This document shows positions 9,719 through 17,379 of a stretch of 64,000 nucleotides of DNA, piece after piece. The notes beneath the pieces are model-generated. The model made no database searches. It had not been told where the DNA came from and was given only the letters and a program-made list of their open reading frames with translations. This DNA comes from Rhodovarius lipocyclicus (lineage in GTDB: Bacteria; Pseudomonadota; Alphaproteobacteria; Acetobacterales; Acetobacteraceae). How positions within the stretch are numbered: position 1 is the stretch's first letter; each line of letters opens with the position of its first letter. Where the stretch lies: NCBI RefSeq assembly GCF_009900765.1, contig NZ_JAAABL010000009.1:28232-92231 (forward strand), given 5' to 3'. Position numbers and translations under genes: made by a program.

Positions 9719-11323
9719 ATGAACCGCAGGGATATGCTGCTGGGGGGCGCCGCCATGGCCGCCGCCCCGCTTTCGCAGGGGCAGGCGCAGCCCGCCGCCG
9801 CCAACACGCTGCGCGTGGCGATGACGGTCGCCGATATCCCCCTGATCACCGGCCAGCCCAGCCAGGGCGCCGAGGGCAACCGCTTCGGCGGCATCACCGT
9901 CTATGACCCGCTGATCGCCTGGGACCTGTCCAGCAGCGACCGCGCCGCCGCGCTGAAGCCCAGCCTGGCCGAGCGCTGGTCCGTCGCCGATGACGGCAAG
10001 ACCTGGACCTTCAACCTGCGCTCCGGCGTGCGGTTCCATGATGGCAGCCTGTTCGATGCTGAAGCGGTCGCCTTCAACCTGGGCAAGCTGATCGACCGCG
10101 ACGCGCCGCAGTTCGACCGCATGCAGGCGGCCCAGGGCAGCCTGTATTCGACCAACATCGCCCGCTGGCGGGTGAAGGATGCCTCGACCATCGAGGTCGA
10201 GACCAAGACGGTCGATGCCGTCTTCCCGTATCTGTTGGCCAATGTGTTCATGTCCTCTCCCGCGCGGTGGCGTGAGATGGGGCAGAACTGGGAGCGCGTG
10301 GCGACCAACCCCTCCGGCACCGGGCCCTATGTGGTGGAGCGCATCGTGCCCCGCGAGCGGCTGGAGGCACGCCGTTTCGGCGACCATTGGAACGAGGCCC
10401 GCCGCCCGAAGCATGAGCGCCTGGCGCTGATCCCGATGCCGGATGCGCTGACGCGCGTGGCGGCGCTGCTGTCGGGCCAGGTGGATTTCGTGGAGGCACC
10501 GCCGCCCGACGCCGTGCCGCGCATCCGCGCCGCCGGGCACCAGGTGGTGACCAACGCCTATCCGCATATCTGGTGCCACCAGCTGTCCATGCTGCCGGAC
10601 AGTCCGTTCCGGGATGTGCGGGTGCGTCAGGCCGCGAACCTGGCGATCAACCGCCCGGCCATGGTGCAGATGCTGGGGGGGCTGGCGATCGCCGCCAAGG
10701 GCATGGTGAACGAGAACCACCCCTGGTTCGGCGCGCCCAGCTTCAAGATCGAGTACGACCCGGACAAGGCCCGCCGCCTGCTGGCGGAGGCCGGGTACAG
10801 CCGCGCCAACCCGGTGCGGACGAAGTTCATCATCGCGCCCTCCGGCTCCGGCCAGATGCAGCCGCTGCCGATGAACGAGGCGATCCAGCAGGATTTCCGC
10901 GCCGTCGGTATCGAGCTGGAATTCGAGGTGATGGACTGGGAGGCGCTGCGCGCCCGCCGCCGCGCCAGTGCCGAGGGCCCGGAAAACCGGGGCATGCACG
11001 GCATCAACAATTCCTGGGGCTTCTGGGACCCGGATATTGGGCTGCTGGGCCCGGCCTATGGCCGCGGGCGCATCGTGGGCGGCTTCAACTGGGGCAATTA
11101 CCAGGACCCGGTGGCCGACGATTTGTGCGAGGCGGCGCGCCGCACCTTCGACGTGAACGCCCAGAACGCCATCCTGGCGCAGTTGCACAGCCGGCTGGTG
11201 GACCAGGCGATGTGGCTGTGGGTGGTGCATGACGTGAACCCGCGCGGCCTGGCGCGGCGCGTGCAGGGCTTTGTACAGGCCCAGAGCTGGTACCAGGACC
11301 TGACGCCGATAACCTTGTCCTAG
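9719..11323 (+). CDS. Tat-exported ABC transporter substrate-binding protein, family 5 (DppA/OppA-like)
   Basis: 534 residues from the ATG at 9719, which has AGGAGAG about 5 bases upstream. The N-terminus NRRDMLLGGAAMAAAPL is a twin-arginine signal. The mature protein has the SBP_bac_5 pattern: YDPLIAWDLSS, LAERWSVADDGKTWTFNLRSGVRFHDG, and NPSGTGPYVVER. It should bind a peptide, opine or similar solute in the periplasm. No permease or ATPase genes adjoin it, so it is an orphan binding protein. A longer open frame begins at 9488 but has no coding character before the Tat signal. A bidirectional terminator follows. Confidence 0.88.
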   Translation: MNRRDMLLGGAAMAAAPLSQGQAQPAAANTLRVAMTVADIPLITGQPSQGAEGNRFGGITVYDPLIAWDLSSSDRAAALKPSLAERWSVADDGKTWTFNLRSGVRFHDGSLFDAEAVAFNLGKLIDRDAPQFDRMQAAQGSLYSTNIARWRVKDASTIEVETKTVDAVFPYLLANVFMSSPARWREMGQNWERVATNPSGTGPYVVERIVPRERLEARRFGDHWNEARRPKHERLALIPMPDALTRVAALLSGQVDFVEAPPPDAVPRIRAAGHQVVTNAYPHIWCHQLSMLPDSPFRDVRVRQAANLAINRPAMVQMLGGLAIAAKGMVNENHPWFGAPSFKIEYDPDKARRLLAEAGYSRANPVRTKFIIAPSGSGQMQPLPMNEAIQQDFRAVGIELEFEVMDWEALRARRRASAEGPENRGMHGINNSWGFWDPDIGLLGPAYGRGRIVGGFNWGNYQDPVADDLCEAARRTFDVNAQNAILAQLHSRLVDQAMWLWVVHDVNPRGLARRVQGFVQAQSWYQDLTPITLS

Positions 11324-11449
11324 CCCTCGGGCACCGGGCGCGCGCATCCGCGCGCTTGGCTTACGGCGCGCCGAGGGGAGCGCCCGGTGGCGCTGCCTGA
11401 TGGGCACCGCCGGCCGCTTGCGGCCGGAAACGGCGGGCTACAGGCAACA

Positions 11450-11486
11450 AAAAAACCCGCCGGGGCTGCCCCCGGCGGGTTTTTTC
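11450..11486. terminator. Strong bidirectional intrinsic terminator
   Basis: The stem CCCGCCGGGG (11456-11465) pairs with CCCCGGCGGG (11470-11479) across a 4-base loop. It is preceded by a run of A and followed by a run of T, so it can act on both strands. It serves the solute-binding protein gene (+) and the alpha/beta hydrolase gene (-), which converge here. Confidence 0.92.
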
Positions 11487-11502
11487 CGGGCCGCAGACCC
11501 GT

Positions 11503-12171
11503 TCAGTCGGCGGCCAGCGCCATGCGGGACTTGCCCATGATGGCCTGCACATGGTCCTGCGCCATATCGGTCACGCGCTCCACCTGCTCGGGCGTGTAGA
11601 CATGCCCGGCGTTGCCGATGGTGCGGTAGTCGATCGAGACGCCCTTCTGGGTGTTCAGCTTCTCCACCAGCTTGGAGACACTGCCGACGGGCACCAACTC
11701 GTCATCCTCGCCATGCACGACCAGCCCGCCGCAGGGGCAGGGGGCCAGGAAGCCGAAATCATAGTGGCTGGCAGGCGGGGAAATGCAGACGAACCCGCCC
11801 ATTTCGGGCCGGCGCATCAGCAACTGCATCCCCACATAGGCCCCGAAGGAATAGCCCGCGACCCACAGCATGCTGGCGGCGGGGTTGACGGCCTGCAGGA
11901 AGTCGAGCGCGGCGGCGGCATCGCTGATCTCGCCGATGCCGCCATCATAACGGCCCTGGGACTTGCCGACGCCGCGGAAATTGAACCGCAGCACGGAAAA
12001 GCCCATGGCCTGGTAACGCTGGAACAGCGCGTGGATCACGCGGTTGTTCATGGTGCCACCGTGCAGCGGGTGCGGGTGCAGCAGCAGCGCGACGGGGGCG
12101 TTGGGACGCTTGGCGTGGTGGTAACGGCCTTCGAGACGGCCATCAGGGCCGGCGAACATCACTTCAGGCAT
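11503..12171 (-). CDS. Alpha/beta hydrolase
   Basis: 222 residues from the ATG at 12171 (MPEVMFAGPDGRLEGRY). The fold shows LLLHPHPLHGGTMNN (the oxyanion HPHP region), RFNFRGVGKSQG, the nucleophile elbow GYSFGA, an Asp in HGEDDELVP and the catalytic His in NAGHVYT. This small group is often found beside iscR and cysteine desulfurase genes in alphaproteobacteria, and here it is divergent from exactly that pair. Substrate unknown. The frame is open upstream to 12588, but the segment beyond 12171 overlaps the regulatory region and lacks homology-like sequence. Confidence 0.82.
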   Translation of the reverse strand: MPEVMFAGPDGRLEGRYHHAKRPNAPVALLLHPHPLHGGTMNNRVIHALFQRYQAMGFSVLRFNFRGVGKSQGRYDGGIGEISDAAAALDFLQAVNPAASMLWVAGYSFGAYVGMQLLMRRPEMGGFVCISPPASHYDFGFLAPCPCGGLVVHGEDDELVPVGSVSKLVEKLNTQKGVSIDYRTIGNAGHVYTPEQVERVTDMAQDHVQAIMGKSRMALAAD

Positions 12172-12574
12172 CGAACCCAGGCATCCATTTTCTGGGGCGG
12201 GCCGCGCCGGAAAACAGGTGCCCATCGCAGCCCCCTGGAGGGCCGCGGTGATGAAGCACATCTCTTCCGGCCCGCGCGCCGCCGCATGCGGGTGGACACC
12301 ATCCACGCGCCCTCTTTTTCGGGGGCGTTCATGGGAACCCTCGTTCATCCGGCCGATTGACGGCGCATGAACAGGACCATAGCCTTCGCAGGGCAAAGCG
12401 CGTTGGGCCAGGCTGAAAGGGTCGCTTTGGCGGTGTCCGTTCCAAAGCTGTTGTAATGATAGTGAGTCCGAGCCGCGTTTTCTAATGGATTCAGCCAGCC
12501 GCGTGCATGGCTGGGTTCCACCCGGCGCATGCCAGGAAAAGCACGGCCGGATTAGCACGAAAGGTTCGCTGCCC
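12172..12574. other. 403-bp divergent intergenic region
   Basis: It separates the alpha/beta hydrolase (-) from the Rrf2-type regulator (+). No convincing gene is visible. The stretch around 12440-12490 is less GC-rich than its surroundings (for example TTGTAATGATAG at 12451-12462) and is the most likely place for the divergent promoters. No clear IscR-box palindrome could be identified by eye. Confidence 0.5.
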
Positions 12575-13060
12575 ATGCGCATCTCCACCCGGGGGCGCTA
12601 CGCCGTCATGGCGCTGGTCGAGCTGGCGGCGCGGGAAGCCACCGCGCCCGCCCCACCGCCCGGCCGCCGCAAGCCCCCTGTGTCGCTGGCGGAGATCGCT
12701 GCCTCCCAGATGCTGTCCCTGGCCTATCTCGAACAATTGTTCGGGCCGTTGCGCCGCGCGGGGCTCGTCACCTCCACCCGGGGGCCCGGGGGCGGCTACC
12801 GCCTGGTGAACCCGCCGCAGCAGATCACCGTGGCCAGCATCATCGAGGCGGTGGAGGAACCCTATCTCACCCGCACCGAGGGCTCTGAGGCCCTGACCGG
12901 CGAGCCCTGCCGCACCGAGCGCCTGTGGCAGGAGCTGGACCTGCATGTGCAGCATTTCCTGGAGGGCATCAGCGTGGCCGATGTGCTGCATGGCCGGGTC
13001 TCCGGCCGGGCGGGCGCGCCGCTGCCCGCGCTGAAGCAGGAATTGCCCGAACGCGCCTGA
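12575..13060 (+). CDS. Rrf2/IscR-family transcriptional regulator
   Basis: 161 residues from the ATG at 12575. The Rrf2 winged helix is clear: MRISTRGRYAVMALVELA, IAASQMLSLAYLEQLFGPLRRAGLVTSTRGPGGGYRL. A 14-residue Ala/Pro/Arg-rich insertion sits at about residues 22-35, between the first helix and the recognition region. IscR uses three cysteines to hold a [2Fe-2S] cluster. This protein has a single cysteine, C112, in GEPCRTERLW, aligned with the last of the three. It may not bind the cluster in the standard way. It lies 18 bp upstream of a cysteine desulfurase gene, which supports a role in Fe-S regulation. Confidence 0.85.
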   Translation: MRISTRGRYAVMALVELAAREATAPAPPPGRRKPPVSLAEIAASQMLSLAYLEQLFGPLRRAGLVTSTRGPGGGYRLVNPPQQITVASIIEAVEEPYLTRTEGSEALTGEPCRTERLWQELDLHVQHFLEGISVADVLHGRVSGRAGAPLPALKQELPERA

Positions 13061-13078
13061 GGGCCCATCTGCCCGCGC

Positions 13079-14134
13079 ATGCTGTACCTCGACGCCAACG
13101 CCACCGAATCGCCCCGCCCCGCCGCGCTGGACGCGGCGCTGGCGGCCATGCGGGTGGCGGGCAACCCGTCCTCCATCCACGCCGCCGGCCGCGCCGCCCG
13201 CCGCGTGCTGGAGGACGCGCGTGAGGCCATCGCCCGCGCCTTCGGCGGCATCCCCGCCGACACGGTGCTGACCGCCGGCGGCACGGAGGCCGACACGCTG
13301 GCCCTGCGCGGGCTTTCCGCCGGCCGCCGCATCCTGGCCGGCGCCACCGAGCACCCGGCCATCCGCGCCATCCCCCACACCGAGATCCCGGTGCAGCCCG
13401 ATGGCACGCTGGACCTGGCGGCGCTGGAGGCGCTGCTGGCGGAAGGCGAACCCGCCCTGGTGGCCGTAATGGCCGCCAACAACGAAACCGGCGTGCTGCA
13501 CCCGCTGGAACAGGTGGCCGCCCTGTGCCGCGCCCATGGCGCGCTGCTGCATGTGGATGCCGTGCAGGCCGCGGGCCGCATCGCCATCCCGCCCGGGTGG
13601 GACAGCCTGGCCATCTCCGGCCACAAGCTGGGGGCGCCGATGGGGGCGGGGGCGCTGCTGCTGCGCCCGGGCCTGCATCCCCAGGCCATCATCACCGGCG
13701 GCGGGCAGGAACGCGGCAGGCGCGGCGGCACCGAGCCCTTGCCCGCCATCGCCGGCATGGGCGTGGCGGCGGGCCTCGCGGTGCCGGACCCCCGCATCGC
13801 CGCCCTGCGGGACGCGATCGAGGCCGGCCTGCCCGAGGGCGCGCTGGTCGCGGGCCAGGCCGCGCCCCGCCTGCCCAACACCAGCTGCGTCATCCTGCCC
13901 GGTGTCTCGGCGGAGCGGCAGTTGCTGCTGCTGGACCAGGCTGGGGTGTGCGTTTCCTCCGGTTCGGCCTGTTCCTCGGGCAAGGTTTCGCGCTCGCACG
14001 TGCTGCTGGCCATGGGGCTGGGGGAGGGGGCGGGCCAGGCCATCCGCGTCTCCCTGCCATGGGACGCGCCGGAGGATACGGCGGAACGCTTCCTGGCGGC
14101 TTATCGCGCGATGGCGCAGCGGCTGCGCCGATAG
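13079..14134 (+). CDS. Cysteine desulfurase (NifS/IscS type)
   Basis: 351 residues, PLP-dependent. It begins MLYLDANATESPRP, the family's usual start. The PLP lysine is K183 in SGHKLGAP, and the catalytic cysteine is C298 in SSGSACSSGK, on the extended loop of class I enzymes. It removes sulfur from cysteine for Fe-S cluster or thio-cofactor assembly. It is shorter than IscS (about 400), lacking part of the C-terminal region. It follows the Rrf2 regulator closely, but no sufBCD or iscU genes follow; the next gene is an unrelated esterase. Confidence 0.9.
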   Translation: MLYLDANATESPRPAALDAALAAMRVAGNPSSIHAAGRAARRVLEDAREAIARAFGGIPADTVLTAGGTEADTLALRGLSAGRRILAGATEHPAIRAIPHTEIPVQPDGTLDLAALEALLAEGEPALVAVMAANNETGVLHPLEQVAALCRAHGALLHVDAVQAAGRIAIPPGWDSLAISGHKLGAPMGAGALLLRPGLHPQAIITGGGQERGRRGGTEPLPAIAGMGVAAGLAVPDPRIAALRDAIEAGLPEGALVAGQAAPRLPNTSCVILPGVSAERQLLLLDQAGVCVSSGSACSSGKVSRSHVLLAMGLGEGAGQAIRVSLPWDAPEDTAERFLAAYRAMAQRLRR

Positions 14135-14149
14135 GGATTGCCTCCCGCC

Positions 14150-14171
14150 CCGCATCCTGGCCAGGATGCGG
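14150..14171. promoter_or_regulatory. Perfect 22-bp palindrome upstream of the tannase-like gene
   Basis: The half-site CCGCATCCTGG (14150-14160) is followed immediately by its reverse complement CCAGGATGCGG (14161-14171), with no loop. It lies 16-41 bases after the desulfurase stop and about 20 bp before the next ATG. The lack of a loop and of a T-tract favours a protein-binding operator over a terminator. What binds it is unknown. Confidence 0.5.
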
Positions 14172-14191
14172 AAAAATGACGGGAGGAAGCG

Positions 14192-15694
14192 ATGTTCACC
14201 AGGATCATCCTGGCCGCCGCGCTGTGGCTGATGGCCAGCGGCGCCCAGGCGCAGACCACTGATTGCGCGGCCCTCGCCGGCATGGCGATCCCTGACACCA
14301 ACCTGCTCTCCGCCACGCTGGTGCCCGAGCGCGATGGGCTGCCCGCCCATTGCCGGGTGCTGGGCTATGTCCGCCCCGCGATCAATTTCGAGCTGCGGCT
14401 GCCGGTCAGCGGCTGGAACGGCAAGTTCTACATGGTGGGCTGCGGCGGCTTCTGCGGCCAGGTGCTGAGCGAGCGGCCGAACTTCACCAACGCCATGAAT
14501 TTCGGCCTGCGCCGCGGCTATGCCGCCGCCACCACCGATGCCGGCCATTGGGGCGCCGGCGCGACCGACGCGCGCTGGGCCTGGAACAACCGCCAGGGCG
14601 AGATCGACTGGGGCACCCGCGCCATTCCGGAGGTCACCCGTGCCTCCCGCGCGCTGGTCGCCGCCTTCTACACGCGCGGGGCGGAGCGCTCCTATTTCGC
14701 CGGCTGTTCCACCGGCGGCCGCCAGGCGCTGATCGAGGCGCAGCGCTTCCCCGACGATTTCGACGGCATCATCGCGGGTTCCCCGGCGCTGGACTACACG
14801 GGCCTCGTCGCCACCTTCCTGGCCTGGACCACCCGCGCCAACATGGATGCCGAGGGCCGGCCCATCCTGACCCACGCCCGCGTGCCGCTGATCCGCCGCG
14901 CCGTGACCGAGGCCTGCGACGCCGCCGACGGGCTGGCGGATGGCCTGATCAACAATCCCCGCGCCTGCCGCTTCGACCCCGCCAGCCTGCAATGCCCAGC
15001 CGGGACCAGCGGCGAGCAATGCCTCAACCCCGCCGAGGTGGGCGTGCTGCGCGCCTGGTACCAGGGCCCGCGCAACGCCGCCGGGCAGCAGCTCTACCCG
15101 GGCGGCATCCCCCTGGGCTCGGAGGCGTTCTGGCCGGTCTGGCTGACGGGTTCGGCCACGGCACCCGCCGTGAACCCGGCCTTCGCGCTGAACTTCCTGC
15201 GCTACATGGCCTTCCAGGACGACCCGGGCGAGACCTACCAGATCACGCAATTCGACTTCGAGCGCGACCCCGCCCGGCTGGCGCCCATGGCCGCGCTGTA
15301 CAACGCCACCAGCCCGGACATGGCGCGCTTCCGCCAGCGCGGCGGGCGGCTGATCGTCTATCACGGCTGGGCCGATGCGATCGTGACGCCCGAACGCACC
15401 GTGGAATGGTTCGAGGCCGCCACCCAGGCCGCCGGCGGCCGCGCCGAGATGGACCAGTTCGCGCGGCTGTTCATGATCCCGGGCTTCGACCATTGCGGCC
15501 TGTCCCCCGCTGGGCCCGGCATCAACGAAACCGGGCTGGACCCGCTGACCGCGCTGGAGAACTGGGTGGAACGCGGCCAAGCACCGGCGTCGATCATGAC
15601 CACCCGCAATACGGAACCGCGCTGGAGCCGGCCGGTGTGCCCCTGGCCGCGGGAAGCACGGTACAACAACGGGAACTTTGCCTGCGCGGAGTGA
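14192..15694 (+). CDS. Tannase / feruloyl esterase family protein, secreted
   Basis: 500 residues. The signal peptide MFTRIILAAALWLMASGAQA precedes a mature enzyme beginning QTTDCAALAG. The nucleophile motif GCSTGG (S173) is followed by RQALIEAQRFPDDFDGIIAGSPA, diagnostic of the tannase family. Near the C-terminus the acid and base are likely in VYHGWADAIV and IPGFDHCGL. Several cysteines are consistent with disulfides. It should hydrolyse aromatic esters (tannins, feruloyl or MHET-like esters) in the periplasm or outside the cell; the exact substrate is open. GGGAGGAAG is a good ribosome-binding site before the ATG. Copy A of the dispersed repeat follows. Confidence 0.87.
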   Translation: MFTRIILAAALWLMASGAQAQTTDCAALAGMAIPDTNLLSATLVPERDGLPAHCRVLGYVRPAINFELRLPVSGWNGKFYMVGCGGFCGQVLSERPNFTNAMNFGLRRGYAAATTDAGHWGAGATDARWAWNNRQGEIDWGTRAIPEVTRASRALVAAFYTRGAERSYFAGCSTGGRQALIEAQRFPDDFDGIIAGSPALDYTGLVATFLAWTTRANMDAEGRPILTHARVPLIRRAVTEACDAADGLADGLINNPRACRFDPASLQCPAGTSGEQCLNPAEVGVLRAWYQGPRNAAGQQLYPGGIPLGSEAFWPVWLTGSATAPAVNPAFALNFLRYMAFQDDPGETYQITQFDFERDPARLAPMAALYNATSPDMARFRQRGGRLIVYHGWADAIVTPERTVEWFEAATQAAGGRAEMDQFARLFMIPGFDHCGLSPAGPGINETGLDPLTALENWVERGQAPASIMTTRNTEPRWSRPVCPWPREARYNNGNFACAE

Positions 15695-15703
15695 TGCGAG
15701 GGG

Positions 15704-15935
15704 GCGCTGCCCCCTCGCGCTCCCCCGCCAGGAGCCGAAAGGCCCCTGGACCCCAGGAGTTTGGCGCCGACCTTGGGGAGGTGTTTCTTATTGATATTTA
15801 TAATATAATTGGCGCCCGACCTGCCAAGGTCAGCGCCAAACTCATGGGTCCAAAGGGTTGCTACAACCCTTTGCGGGGATGCAAGGGGCGGCGCCCCTTG
15901 CCGGGGGGGGCCAGGGGGCGGAGCCCCTTGGCGGC
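15704..15935. repeat. Dispersed intergenic palindromic repeat, copy A
   Basis: This fills the gap between convergent tannase (+) and prpD-like (-) genes. The left arm AGTTTGGCGCCGACCTTGG (15758-15776) and right arm CCAAGGTCAGCGCCAAACT (15824-15842) are inverted repeats matching at 18 of 19 positions. They enclose an AT-rich core (15784-15811) containing TTGATATTTATAATATAATT. Outer segments (ctggacccc and gggtccaaag) extend the palindrome. GC-rich hairpins of the GGGGCNNNGCCCC type flank it (for example at 15883-15900). Homologous copies lie at 34309-34605 (same orientation) and 55404-55660 (reverse orientation). Confidence 0.88.
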
Positions 15936-15936
15936 C

Positions 15937-17265
15937 CTACTCCGGCAATTCCTCCCCCACCCACAGCCGCGCCAGCAGTGTCTCCGCCGCGTCTTCCCCC
16001 AGCACCGGCACGGCCAGTTCCCGAAATTTCGCGGACAGTTCCTCATCGCTCAGCGGCATGTCGGGGTCGCCTTTGCGGGTCGGCTGATGGTGGGTCAGCA
16101 CGCGGCCGTCGTTCAGTTCCACCTCCACCTGGGCGGCGCGGCGGCGGGGGTAGGCGCTGGCGAGTTCGGGGCTGAGGCTGACGCTGACGCGCGGCATCAC
16201 GGCGCGGATGGCGGGGTTCACCAGGTTGGCGGGCTCGAAGGCGGCCAGCCGCACGCCGCCGAGGACCAGCAGCGCGCCCATGCAGTATTGCGCCGAGAAG
16301 CGGCATTCCTGTTCGGTGCGGGCGTCGGGGCGGTCGGTCACGTCCTTGGTGGCGCTGTAGCCGGCGATGTGGATGCGCTTCACGTCCTCGGCGCCGAAGC
16401 CATAGGCGGCGCGCAGGGTCGTCACCGCGTCCAGCGCCGGGAAGATGTGCCCGCAGCAGCCGTGGTTCTTGAAGGTGATCTGGCCGATCACCGGCGTGTC
16501 CAGCCCGGCGAGGGCCAGATCCCAGCGGCCGGTGCTGTCGCTGGTGGCGGCGGCGAAGCCCACGGGGCCGTGCAGCACGTCCAGCGCGCCGGTCATGCCG
16601 GCGGCGGCGGACAGGGCGGCGAGGGTTCCGGCCTCGGCCGCATGGCCGGGGTGGAGCGGCTTGGACATGCCGTCGCCCCGGAACGCCTGCTGCAACCCGC
16701 CGGCCATGGTGGCCGACAGGGCGATGGCGTGGGCGATCTTCTCCTCCTCGCAGCCGAGGATGACGGCGACGGCCGCCGCCGCGCCCATGGTGCCGACGGT
16801 GCCGGTGGTGTGCCAGTTCTTGTAATGGCTGGGGGTCACGGCCATGCCGATGCGGCAGGCGACCTCATACCCCGCCGTGATGGCGCGATGCAGGGTCTCC
16901 AGGCTGGCGCCGTGGTGCTGGGCGGCGGCCAGGGCGGCGGCGATGGTCACGCTGCCGGGGTGGTGGCCCGAGTCGCGGTGGATGTCGTCGAATTCCACCG
17001 TGTGGCTGGCCACCGCGTTCAGCAGCGCCGCGTGGCGGATGCCGGAGAGTTCCCCATCCACATAGCAGCGGGCGCGGCCCGCGCCCCGTTCCCCGGCCAG
17101 GGCGGCCGCCATCAGCGTGCCGGGCGCGCGGCGGGCGCCGGGTACCAGGCAGGCGAACCAGTCCACCATCGCGCGGCGCACCGCGTGGCGCGGAGGCTGT
17201 ACGGTGGCGGCGTGGGCGGCCAGCGCTAGCAATGGATTGGTGGAAACGAGCGGGGCCTCAGGCAT
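15937..17265 (-). CDS. MmgE/PrpD family protein (2-methylcitrate dehydratase-like fold)
   Basis: 442 residues. Family signatures are VEFDDIHRDSGHHPGSVTIAAALA near residue 90, WHTTGTVGTMGAAAAVA near residue 150, KPLHPGHAAEAG near residue 200 and KNHGCCGHIFPALDA. The group includes 2-methylcitrate dehydratase and cis-aconitate decarboxylase, but most members are dehydratases or isomerases of unknown substrate. No prpB or prpC accompanies it, so methylcitrate metabolism is not indicated. It lies last in a minus-strand series after the 2-hydroxyacid dehydrogenase, separated by 114 bp holding three hairpins. AAGGA lies 8 bases before its ATG. Confidence 0.85.
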   Translation of the reverse strand: MPEAPLVSTNPLLALAAHAATVQPPRHAVRRAMVDWFACLVPGARRAPGTLMAAALAGERGAGRARCYVDGELSGIRHAALLNAVASHTVEFDDIHRDSGHHPGSVTIAAALAAAQHHGASLETLHRAITAGYEVACRIGMAVTPSHYKNWHTTGTVGTMGAAAAVAVILGCEEEKIAHAIALSATMAGGLQQAFRGDGMSKPLHPGHAAEAGTLAALSAAAGMTGALDVLHGPVGFAAATSDSTGRWDLALAGLDTPVIGQITFKNHGCCGHIFPALDAVTTLRAAYGFGAEDVKRIHIAGYSATKDVTDRPDARTEQECRFSAQYCMGALLVLGGVRLAAFEPANLVNPAIRAVMPRVSVSLSPELASAYPRRRAAQVEVELNDGRVLTHHQPTRKGDPDMPLSDEELSAKFRELAVPVLGEDAAETLLARLWVGEELPE

Positions 17266-17277
17266 AAGAAGATCCTT

Positions 17278-17374
17278 GTTCTTTTTTGTAAAAAAGAACC
17301 AAAAAACTTTTATCAGTTTGAGGTCACCCCAAACTGATAAAGTCTTTTTGCTTCTTTTTCTTCAGAAAAAGAAG
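17278..17374. repeat. AT-rich block of three consecutive hairpins
   Basis: Three inverted repeats follow one another. The first is GTTCTTTTTT with AAAAAAGAAC, loop GT (17278-17299). The second is a longer imperfect pair centred on TTATCAGTTTG and CAAACTGATAA (17301-17349). The third is CTTCTTTTTC with GAAAAAGAAG, loop TTCA (17351-17374). The block is strikingly AT-rich for this genome. It lies after the hydroxyacid dehydrogenase stop and before the PrpD-like start, both on the minus strand. It could terminate or attenuate transcription, or be a small mobile or repetitive element. Confidence 0.85.
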
Positions 17375-17379
17375 GTACT

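Noticed and set aside
12491..15580. 1029-codon minus-strand open frame
   Set aside because: It runs antisense to the Rrf2 regulator, cysteine desulfurase and tannase genes, all with clear motifs; composition is that of a shadow frame.
15704..15935. Repeat copies considered as CRISPR or rho-independent terminators only
   Set aside because: There are no spacer-repeat arrays. Length, an AT-rich internal core and three homologous copies exceed a simple terminator.
14350..17229. 959-codon plus-strand frame across repeat copy A
   Set aside because: It joins an out-of-frame reading of the tannase gene, the repeat and the antisense of the PrpD-like gene. The continuity is a result of high GC content.
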